From Bacteroidota bacterium (GTDB taxonomy: Bacteria; Bacteroidota; Bacteroidia; Sphingobacteriales; Sphingobacteriaceae), in assembly GCA_013286325.1 (NCBI GenBank), contig JABDFZ010000004.1:1-64000 (forward strand): DNA of 64,000 nucleotides. The letters run 5' to 3'. Position 1 is the stretch's first letter. Each line of letters begins with the position of its first letter. Made by a program: the position numbers and the translations under genes. Shown here piece after piece: positions 8,857-16,900 of this stretch. Under the pieces are notes generated by a model. It was not told the origin of the DNA, made no database searches, and saw nothing but the letters and a program-made list of their open reading frames with translations.

Positions 8857-10245
8857 GTGATGGGTGATAAATTGAAGGAGATAGCTGATCTTAAGGAGAA
8901 ACTTGCTCAAGCAAAAAACCGGTATGATGCATTGGTTGAGCATGCTGCAGATGGTATATACATACTGGATCCTGATTACCGTTTCACCGAAGTAAATACT
9001 GGTATGTGCCTGATGCTGGGCTACACCCGCGAACAACTGCTAGGCAGGAAAATTAATGAGTTTCTTGATCCCGAACAGCTAAAGACCAACCCCATTGAAA
9101 CTGCTGCAACAGCTATGCATCAGGCAGTAGTAAAAGAGAGAAGATATATCAAAAAAGACGGATCGGTGCTTGATGTTGAAATAAATATCAGGATGTATGC
9201 CGATGAACGGTCGCTGGTTATTGCACGGGATATAAGCGCCCGGAAAAAGATGGAGGCCGAGCTACGGTTAGCGGAATTAAAATTCAGGACTATTGCCGAG
9301 CGCTCTATGGTGGGCATCTATATTGTACAGGATAGTCAATTGGTATATGTTAATCCCAGGTTTGCCGCGATTTTTGGATATCAACCCAAAGAAATGATCG
9401 ATACCCTTATAGCTATTGACTTGTTTCATGATGATTATAAGGAAATGGTTAAGGAGTGGGTACGATCCCGGCTGGAGGGAGAAATAGAAAGCGTACAATA
9501 TGAGGCTATGTGCCTGCGTAAAGATGGCAGCCTTATATGGGCCGAGTTTTATGGAAACAGGACGCTCATAGGGAATGTGCCGAGCATAATCGGCTCGATG
9601 ATTGACATTACCGACCGTAAAAAAGGAGAAGAGATATTACGGATGGCGGAAGCTAACTGGCAAACTATTTTAAATACAACTGATACTGCCTATGTTCTAT
9701 TTGATATCGACTTTAGAGCACTGGCCTTTAACCAAACAGCAGCTGCATTTATAAACACCTATCATCACCATGACCCGAAAGTGGGAGATGAGTTAATGAA
9801 TTATTTACCAAAGGAAAGGTATGCCCGTTTTAAAGAAATAGCTAAAAAAGCATTAGCAGGCGAGAGTACAAGCTATGAAACAAATTATCTCCATGTTAAT
9901 GGGAATGTTTTTTACTTTATCGTACGGTTGTTTCCGCTAACGGATACCCATGGAAAAATATTGGGCATGGTACTCGCTTTGGACGATATAACTGAGAGAA
10001 AAAATGATGAATACCGGCTTAGAGATGCTTACGACCGCATACAAACCCAACTTAGCCTGATAAAAGACGTAGCCTGGAAGCAATCGCACCTGATACGCAG
10101 TCCCCTGGCCAATTTAATAGGATTAGTGAGCCTATTGCAGGATGATCCCAATGAAGCCGGTGTTTTGGAACATATAAAAACAGAACTGGGCAGACTTGAC
10201 CGTATTATTATTGATATGGCTGGAGATGCAGCCATATCTACATAA
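8857..10245 (+). CDS. Multi-PAS signalling protein with histidine-kinase-like dimerisation segment but no HATPase domain
   Basis: Three PAS units (YDALVEHAADGIYILDPDYRFTEVN..., FRTIAERSMVGIYIVQDSQLVYVNPRF..., WQTILNTTDTAYVLFD...) ending KQSHLIRSPLANLIGLVSLLQDD...; stops about 50 aa later. Confidence 0.82.
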   Translation: MMGDKLKEIADLKEKLAQAKNRYDALVEHAADGIYILDPDYRFTEVNTGMCLMLGYTREQLLGRKINEFLDPEQLKTNPIETAATAMHQAVVKERRYIKKDGSVLDVEINIRMYADERSLVIARDISARKKMEAELRLAELKFRTIAERSMVGIYIVQDSQLVYVNPRFAAIFGYQPKEMIDTLIAIDLFHDDYKEMVKEWVRSRLEGEIESVQYEAMCLRKDGSLIWAEFYGNRTLIGNVPSIIGSMIDITDRKKGEEILRMAEANWQTILNTTDTAYVLFDIDFRALAFNQTAAAFINTYHHHDPKVGDELMNYLPKERYARFKEIAKKALAGESTSYETNYLHVNGNVFYFIVRLFPLTDTHGKILGMVLALDDITERKNDEYRLRDAYDRIQTQLSLIKDVAWKQSHLIRSPLANLIGLVSLLQDDPNEAGVLEHIKTELGRLDRIIIDMAGDAAIST

Positions 10246-10312
10246 TTTCATCATGCTAAATTAGGGTAAACACAGTACGCCAGCTAACAGCACAGAATGG
10301 TTTTAGAGCTTA

Positions 10313-11533
10313 TTAAAGTGTGACATTATCACAAGCTATTATCTGTACTGGTTCTGATTCTTTTGCCTCCGAGATATTTTTTTCTATCGATTCTTGTCTC
10401 CTGGTTAGTGTAATAAAGCTCATTCCAAGCGCGAGTAAGAGCAGTGGTACAGTCATCCATATCACCTCGTGGATGCCGTAATGGGCAATAACGAAACCTC
10501 CTAACAAGGTGCCAAGGGTAATCCCTGCATTAAAAAATGATGGCAGCAGGCTATTCACAAAGTCGAGAGCTGTATCGTGTATGCCGTTAATAATATGAAG
10601 GTTGGCTACCAAAAAACCGCCGGTATGTATAAAACCCCATACCGAAAGAATGGCCACCATTGGGTAAAACACGCCTCCGAATTTATAAGCCAGCAAATGC
10701 ATAATAACCAGTGCCAGCAAAAACACCCGGCTGGTTATCGGTATATTCTTGCTGAGCGCAATACCAGTGACCCAATTGCCTAATATGCCTGTGCCGCCAA
10801 AAACCAGCAGCATTACGCTTATTTGCGCACCGCTCATATGCGAAACTTTATTCATGTATTCGGCCAGGTAGCCATAGGTGGCAAACATGCCGGCCAGTAT
10901 TATGGTGGATGTTAATAGTTTGATCCATAACTGCAAGCTGCCCAATATTTTTACCTCGCTTTTAGGACTTGCCTGTTTTTCGTCGACCGGCATTGAGGGT
11001 ACAAAAAGTGCCAGCGCGCCAAAGGCTAGCAGGTTTATTAAGGCCGAGAGTATGAAAGATGCCCTCCAGTTAAACAGATCCGCCATATAGGTAATCAACG
11101 GTACGCCCAATACAGTGGCTATACTGAGACCTGCCATTACAATAGCAATGGCTTTTGGCGCATCTTTTGGGCCTGCCTGTTTTGAGGCAGTTGTCATGGA
11201 TACGGCCCAAAATACCGGGTGTAAAAACGCCGGTAAAATGCGGGCTATCATAAGCATAGTAAAGCTGGTAGCTGCTGCCGAAAGCAGGTTGGATATAACA
11301 AATATAGCCAGCACCATACACATAATGGTTTTGCGGTTCACCCTTGCGGTAAGCATATTGGTAAAGGGGCCTGCCACTGCTACGGTTAAGGCAAAGCCAC
11401 TTAACAGCCAGCCGGCAATATCAACTGAGACATGAAATTCCTTCACCAATGCCGGCAGGATCCCGATAACTCCAAACTCGGTTGTTATGATGCCAAATGC
11501 TCCGAGAGCCATAATATAGATAGACTTTTTCAT
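10313..11533 (-). CDS. MFS transporter (DHA1/arabinose-efflux-like)
   Basis: 12-TM-like hydrophobic protein MKKSIYIMALGAFGIITTEFGVIGILPALVKEFHVSVDIAGWLLSGFAL. Confidence 0.88.
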   Translation of the reverse strand: MKKSIYIMALGAFGIITTEFGVIGILPALVKEFHVSVDIAGWLLSGFALTVAVAGPFTNMLTARVNRKTIMCMVLAIFVISNLLSAAATSFTMLMIARILPAFLHPVFWAVSMTTASKQAGPKDAPKAIAIVMAGLSIATVLGVPLITYMADLFNWRASFILSALINLLAFGALALFVPSMPVDEKQASPKSEVKILGSLQLWIKLLTSTIILAGMFATYGYLAEYMNKVSHMSGAQISVMLLVFGGTGILGNWVTGIALSKNIPITSRVFLLALVIMHLLAYKFGGVFYPMVAILSVWGFIHTGGFLVANLHIINGIHDTALDFVNSLLPSFFNAGITLGTLLGGFVIAHYGIHEVIWMTVPLLLLALGMSFITLTRRQESIEKNISEAKESEPVQIIACDNVTL

Positions 11534-11556
11534 AGGTATTTAATATTCAAATATTT

Positions 11557-11974
11557 AAATGTTTCAATATATACAAGCAAAACAATGCTTCTCTTTTCTA
11601 AAAAGGAACTAATCTTTTAATGTGTTCAAACTGGAAATATACTCGTCAAGTACTTGGTGGTTGAGTACATATTTAAGGTTGCGGCCTTCTTTTTGTGGCA
11701 ACAGCAATTCTGCATCAACCAATTGTTTCAGGTGATGCGAAATAGAAGGCTGTGTTAAATCGAGCAGGTCATTTACCTCTGCGCAATAGAGGCAGTCTTT
11801 CTTTTTTTTAAACTGTTGTAAAATAGCTATCCGGCTGGCATCGCTCAGCGCGCGGGATATTTTTTCTATTTTTTTGTTGTCCATCATTCCAAAATCATCA
11901 CAATACTCAGGTCATGAGTTTTTTGTCAGGACAAATATATGCACTAAAATATTAATACATCGAAATGTTTCTAT
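11557..11974. promoter_or_regulatory. Shared candidate operator word AAATGTTTC[A/T]AT upstream of the MFS gene (11557-11568) and the arsR-like gene (11963-11974)
   Basis: 11/12 identity in the same orientation, each in the 5' region of a gene of the pair. Confidence 0.4.
11609..11887 (-). CDS. ArsR/SmtB family transcriptional regulator
   Basis: ALSDASRIAILQQFKKKKDCLYCAEVNDLLDLTQPSISHHLKQLVDAELL winged HTH. Confidence 0.92.
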   Translation of the reverse strand: MMDNKKIEKISRALSDASRIAILQQFKKKKDCLYCAEVNDLLDLTQPSISHHLKQLVDAELLLPQKEGRNLKYVLNHQVLDEYISSLNTLKD

Positions 11975-12078
11975 TTGTTATGTAAAATAATAGAAATACA
12001 CCGCCAAAGCTTTAAAAAATGTTCGAATATTAACCGCTCAATTTCACACTTAAATGATATTTTTCGGGTTAAATTCCC

Positions 12079-12086
12079 TATTTTTG
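12079..12086 (+). promoter_or_regulatory. -7 promoter element TATTTTTG of ileS
   Basis: TAnnTTTG match 32 nt upstream of the ATG at 12118. Confidence 0.45.
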
Positions 12087-12117
12087 CAGCCTCTAAAATT
12101 TGAGGTGTAATTTACTG

Positions 12118-15100
12118 ATGTACAAAGAATATAAGCAATTAAACTTATCGCAGACAGGCAAGGATGTACTTGATTTCTGGAAGCAGAACAACATCTTTGA
12201 AAAAAGCATCAGCAGTCGCCCGGCCACAAACCCATATACGTTTTATGAGGGGCCGCCGTCTGCCAATGGTATGCCCGGCATTCACCATGTGATGGCGCGT
12301 GCCATAAAAGATATTTTTTGCCGTTACAAAACTTTAAAAGGTTACCAGGTAAAACGCAAAGGCGGCTGGGATACTCACGGCTTGCCTATTGAGCTGGCTG
12401 TTGAAAAAGCTTTAGGCATAACCAAAGACGATATTGGCAAAAAGATTTCGGTTAAGGATTATAACGATGCCTGCCGCAAAGAGGTAATGCGCTATACTGA
12501 TATCTGGAACGACCTTACCGAAAAAATGGGTTATTGGGTCGATCTGGAAAATCCGTATATCACCTACAAAAACGAATATATTGAGTCGCTTTGGTGGATA
12601 CTGAAGCAACTTTACGATAAGGACCTTTTATATAAAGGTTATACCGTACAACCTTATTCGCCAAAATCAGGTACGGGTTTGAGCTCGCATGAGCTTAATC
12701 AGCCGGGCACCTATAAAATGGTGAAGGATACGAGTATTACTGCCCAGTTTAAAGTTAAAAGAGATCAGGATTCGGAATTTTTATTTGAAAATATCAATAC
12801 CAGCCTTTACATATTAGCATGGACAACTACTCCATGGACGCTTCCTGCAAACTGTGCCCTGGCAGTTGGCGAGAAGATTGACTATGTAAAGATCAGCACT
12901 TTTAACCCTTATACTTATGAGCCGGTTACAGTAATACTGGCAAAAGACCTGGTGGGCAAGCATTTTAAAGCCGAAGGTGAGAATGCTTCGTTTGCTGACT
13001 ATAAGGGTGGAGACAAAATTATCCCCTGGCAATTAAAAGGTACTTATAAAGGCGTTGAGTTAGTAGGCTTGCATTATGAGCAATTAATGCCTTATGTAAC
13101 CAATGCCGACCTTGAAAAGAATGCATTCCGTGTTATACCTGCCGATTTTGTTACTACTGATGACGGTACCGGTATAGTACACACCGCTTCTGTTTTTGGC
13201 GCGGATGACTTCAGGGCCTGTAAAGAACAGGGCGTGCCATCGGTAATGGTGAAGGATGAATTTGGTAAGGATGTGCCTTTGGTAAATAAGCAGGGCCGTT
13301 TTGTTGATGAGGTAACCGATTTTGCAGGCCGTTACGTTAAGGAAGAATATTACAGCAAAGAAGAACGCGAAGTAGCTGATTTTAAGCCGACCGATGTATT
13401 GATATCGATAAAGCTTAAAACGGAGAACAAAGCCTTCGACGTAAAAAAATACGAACATAGCTACCCGCACTCGTGGCGGAGCGATGAGCCCATTTTATAT
13501 TACCCGCTCGATAGCTGGTTTATCCGTACCACCGCAGTAAAAGATAAACTGGTTGAGTTGAATAAAACGATCAACTGGAAACCGGAATCGACCGGGACAG
13601 GCCGTTTTGGCAACTGGCTGGAAAATTTGGTTGACTGGAACCTTTCGCGCTCGCGCTACTGGGGAACTCCGCTGCCAATATGGAGAGCGAATTGGGCTGA
13701 AGTCGGAAAAGATAAAATCGATTTATGTATCGGCAGTACTGAAGAATTGTTAAATGTTGGAGATGGATTTGAATCCCGTTATTTTCATTTAGAAAAAATC
13801 AGCGAAGATATTAAAAATCACACCGAAGATTTCTTTAATAAATACAATTCTTTTTTCGGTAACAATGACACATGGTCTTTTGGCGGTGATGCTGATAAGG
13901 CAGAGATTCCAGAGCAGATTTCGATTGAAGATTCTTTTAGACAGCAAATTATAACTGCTGCTGTAGCGAATAGATTTACGTTATTCGAGTTGCAAATGGT
14001 GCTCGGAAATATGTATCATTCGCAGACATTTGAAAAATTCGTTGATAAGTACTCTGATAAACTTGAAGAGTATTATTCAAACAATGAAGTTGACCTTCAT
14101 CGACCGTACGTTGATAATATCGTCATAATTAAACGTAAAGACGCTGATAGTCGGATTTTTTATTTCCGAGAGCCCGACCTGATTGACGTTTGGTTTGATA
14201 GCGGCGCCATGCCTTATGCACAGTGGCATTTTCCGTTCGAAAATAAGGAAGAATTTGAAAATGCGTATCCTGCCGATTTCATAGCCGAAGGCGTTGACCA
14301 AACCCGTGGCTGGTTCTTTACCCTGCATGCCATAGCAGTAATGCTTAGTGAAGTAAGCGATGAGGTAAAGGAGATAAATACTAAAGTTGGTAATAAAGGT
14401 GTAGCGTTTAAAAACGTAATATCGAATGGTTTGGTGCTGGATAAAAACGGCAACAAAATGTCGAAACGGCTCGGTAACGGGGTTGACCCTTTTGCTACCA
14501 TTGAGCAGTTTGGCGCTGATGCCGCCCGCTGGTATATGATAAGCAATGCCGCGCCATGGGATAATCTTAAATTTAATGTTGAGGGGATTGATGAGGTAAG
14601 GCGTAAATTCTTTGGTACGCTGTATAATACCTATACCTTTTTTGTGATGTATGCCAACATTGATAAGTTTACTTACAGTGAGGCAGAGATAGCTTTAAAG
14701 GACAGGCCGGAAATTGATCAGTGGATTATATCGTTACTAAATACTTTGAGTAAAGAGGTTGACGGTTTTTATGCCGACTTTGAACCTACCAAAGCTGCCC
14801 GCGCCATACAGGATTTTGTGGATGCGCATTTAAGCAACTGGTATGTAAGGTTAAGCCGCCGCCGTTTCTGGAAATCTGATAATTCGGATGATAAGCTGTC
14901 AGCTTATCAAACTTTATACACCTGTTTGATAAGTATTGCCAAGCTAATGTCGCCAATTGCGCCATTCTTTGCAGAACGTTTATATACCGATTTAAACAGT
15001 ATCACTAAAAAAGAACCATTTGAATCTGTCCACCTGGCCTATTTCCCGGAATATCATAACGAACTGGTAAACGCCAAACTGGAAGAACGGATGCAAATGG

Positions 15101-15807
15101 CACAGGATATATCATCATTGGTATTATCGCTGCGTAAAAAGGTAGGGATTAACGTAAGACAGCCTTTGAGCAAGATCTTATTGCCTATACTGGATAAAAG
15201 CTTTAAGCACCAGGTAGAGCAGATAAAAGACCTGGTCTTGTCTGAAACGAACATTAAGGGAATTGAATATATTACCGATACCGCAGGTTTTATTAAAAAG
15301 AAGATAAAACCAAATTTTAAAGCACTTGGCGCTAAGGTTGGTAAGGATATGAAAATAGTTGCCGAAGCTATTGGTAACCTAACGCAAGATGATATCGCTA
15401 AACTGGAAAATGATGGCGACTTATTGCTTCCAACACAACATTTAATAAATATTACCGATGTTGAAATTATAGCGGAAGACGTTCCCGGATGGCAGGTTGC
15501 AAATTTAGGAAAACTAACGGTGGCTTTAGATGTTACCATTACCAACGAACTGAAACAGGAAGGCATTTCACGCGAGCTTATCAATCGGATCCAGAACCTG
15601 CGTAAAGGGAAAGAATTTGAAGTAACCGATAAGATAAATGTAAGGATAGCTAATCATCAGTTTATTAGGGAAGCGGTAAATAATAATTTATCCTATATTT
15701 GCGCCGAAATTTTGGCCGTGAGTGTAGTGCTTGATAATGAGCTTAATGAAGGCGAATTAGTCGAGATTGACGGAAATGAAATTTTGATTTTTATTAGTAA
15801 AATTTAA
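12118..15807 (+). CDS. ileS: Isoleucine--tRNA ligase (start placed at MYKEYKQLNL rather than the track start 12100)
   Basis: FYEGPPSANGMPGIHHVMAR (HIGH-like), LSRSRYWGTPLPIW, DLIDVWFDSGAMPYAQ, NKMSKRLGN (KMSKS), C-terminal anticodon region. Confidence 0.96.
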   Translation: MYKEYKQLNLSQTGKDVLDFWKQNNIFEKSISSRPATNPYTFYEGPPSANGMPGIHHVMARAIKDIFCRYKTLKGYQVKRKGGWDTHGLPIELAVEKALGITKDDIGKKISVKDYNDACRKEVMRYTDIWNDLTEKMGYWVDLENPYITYKNEYIESLWWILKQLYDKDLLYKGYTVQPYSPKSGTGLSSHELNQPGTYKMVKDTSITAQFKVKRDQDSEFLFENINTSLYILAWTTTPWTLPANCALAVGEKIDYVKISTFNPYTYEPVTVILAKDLVGKHFKAEGENASFADYKGGDKIIPWQLKGTYKGVELVGLHYEQLMPYVTNADLEKNAFRVIPADFVTTDDGTGIVHTASVFGADDFRACKEQGVPSVMVKDEFGKDVPLVNKQGRFVDEVTDFAGRYVKEEYYSKEEREVADFKPTDVLISIKLKTENKAFDVKKYEHSYPHSWRSDEPILYYPLDSWFIRTTAVKDKLVELNKTINWKPESTGTGRFGNWLENLVDWNLSRSRYWGTPLPIWRANWAEVGKDKIDLCIGSTEELLNVGDGFESRYFHLEKISEDIKNHTEDFFNKYNSFFGNNDTWSFGGDADKAEIPEQISIEDSFRQQIITAAVANRFTLFELQMVLGNMYHSQTFEKFVDKYSDKLEEYYSNNEVDLHRPYVDNIVIIKRKDADSRIFYFREPDLIDVWFDSGAMPYAQWHFPFENKEEFENAYPADFIAEGVDQTRGWFFTLHAIAVMLSEVSDEVKEINTKVGNKGVAFKNVISNGLVLDKNGNKMSKRLGNGVDPFATIEQFGADAARWYMISNAAPWDNLKFNVEGIDEVRRKFFGTLYNTYTFFVMYANIDKFTYSEAEIALKDRPEIDQWIISLLNTLSKEVDGFYADFEPTKAARAIQDFVDAHLSNWYVRLSRRRFWKSDNSDDKLSAYQTLYTCLISIAKLMSPIAPFFAERLYTDLNSITKKEPFESVHLAYFPEYHNELVNAKLEERMQMAQDISSLVLSLRKKVGINVRQPLSKILLPILDKSFKHQVEQIKDLVLSETNIKGIEYITDTAGFIKKKIKPNFKALGAKVGKDMKIVAEAIGNLTQDDIAKLENDGDLLLPTQHLINITDVEIIAEDVPGWQVANLGKLTVALDVTITNELKQEGISRELINRIQNLRKGKEFEVTDKINVRIANHQFIREAVNNNLSYICAEILAVSVVLDNELNEGELVEIDGNEILIFISKI

Positions 15808-16191
15808 ATGAAACAAGAAACTGAAAAAACAAGGTACTCCGAAACAGACCTTCAGGAGTTTAAAACCCTTTTATTGGATAAACTGCGTAGTGCAAAAGAA
15901 GAACTTAGCGCACTTGCTACATCATTAAGTTCGCCAAATGCTAACGGTACTGATGATACCGCAGGTACTTATAAAACGCTGGAAGACGGATCGGCAACAC
16001 TGGAAAAAGAACAAATAAACCAGTTAGCTGCCCGTCAGAAAAAGTTTATTGAGCAGCTTGAGGCTGCATTGGTACGTATTGAAAATAAAACTTATGGCAT
16101 TTGCCGCGAAACAGGCAAACTGATACCTAAGGAGCGCCTGCGTGCAGTGCCGCATACTACCTTAAGCATGGAAGCAAAACTTAAGCAGTAA
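15808..16191 (+). CDS. TraR/DksA family regulator, zinc-finger cysteines mostly lost
   Basis: Coiled-coil N-terminus, ALVRIENKTYGICRETGKLIPKERLRAVPHTTLSMEAK. Confidence 0.88.
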   Translation: MKQETEKTRYSETDLQEFKTLLLDKLRSAKEELSALATSLSSPNANGTDDTAGTYKTLEDGSATLEKEQINQLAARQKKFIEQLEAALVRIENKTYGICRETGKLIPKERLRAVPHTTLSMEAKLKQ

Positions 16192-16797
16192 ATGAAGGCA
16201 GCTTATTTAAAACCTTTTCTTGTAGCTGCATTTATTATCCTTATCGACCAGATAATAAAGACCTGGGTAAGGACACACATGGATTTTAACTCAGAAATTC
16301 ACTTCCTGGGCGAGCATGGAATGTTGCGTTACACAGAAAATAACGGCATGGCTTTTGGCTGGGAACTGGGCGGTAAAGTAGGGAAGCTGGTGTTAACGCT
16401 GTTTCGTATTCTTGCTGTTTGCGCCATTGGTTATGGCCTTGTTTACCTTATTAAACATAAATATCATCGCGGCCTTATTATGTGCGTAGCCTTGATATTT
16501 GCCGGTGCGCTGGGTAATATCATCGATTCAACTTTTTATGGGTTATTATACCAAAACGGACATCTATTTGAAGGTCGTGTGGTTGATATGTTTTACTTCC
16601 CTTTATTTAAAGGAACTTACCCATCGTGGGTGCCTGTTTGGCATGGGCAGCGGTTTGAATTTTTCGAACCTATATTTAACCTTGCCGATGCCTCTATATC
16701 CGTTGGCGTAATTGCTATACTGCTTTTCCAGAAACGTTACTTCAAGCATGAAGTACCCGAAGCAAGCAGCCCCAATAGCGAAATGGTGGAGGAGTAA
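16192..16797 (+). CDS. lspA: Lipoprotein signal peptidase (signal peptidase II)
   Basis: IIDSTFYGLLYQ..., GRVVDMFYF, FNLADASISVG catalytic motifs. Confidence 0.95.
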   Translation: MKAAYLKPFLVAAFIILIDQIIKTWVRTHMDFNSEIHFLGEHGMLRYTENNGMAFGWELGGKVGKLVLTLFRILAVCAIGYGLVYLIKHKYHRGLIMCVALIFAGALGNIIDSTFYGLLYQNGHLFEGRVVDMFYFPLFKGTYPSWVPVWHGQRFEFFEPIFNLADASISVGVIAILLFQKRYFKHEVPEASSPNSEMVEE

Positions 16798-16827
16798 AAT
16801 CCGGCATTTAAGAAATTAAGATACAAG

Positions 16828-16880
16828 AGCCGGGAACCAGGAAAATAAGAGTTACATCTTATCCCTGATTCCCGGCTTTT
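16828..16880. terminator. Bidirectional hairpin between lspA and the convergent 1383-aa gene
   Basis: AGCCGGGAACCAGG ... CCTGATTCCCGGCT followed by TTTT on +, A-rich on the other side. Confidence 0.75.
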
Positions 16881-16900
16881 AATTTTGCTTCGTTTATAAC

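Noticed and set aside
10313-11887. Arsenic-resistance operon
   Set aside because: Regulator is ArsR-type but the partner is a generic MFS pump; no arsenate reductase or ArsB/Acr3 present.
15054-15584. 176-aa minus-strand ORF
   Set aside because: Shadow ORF opposite ileS.
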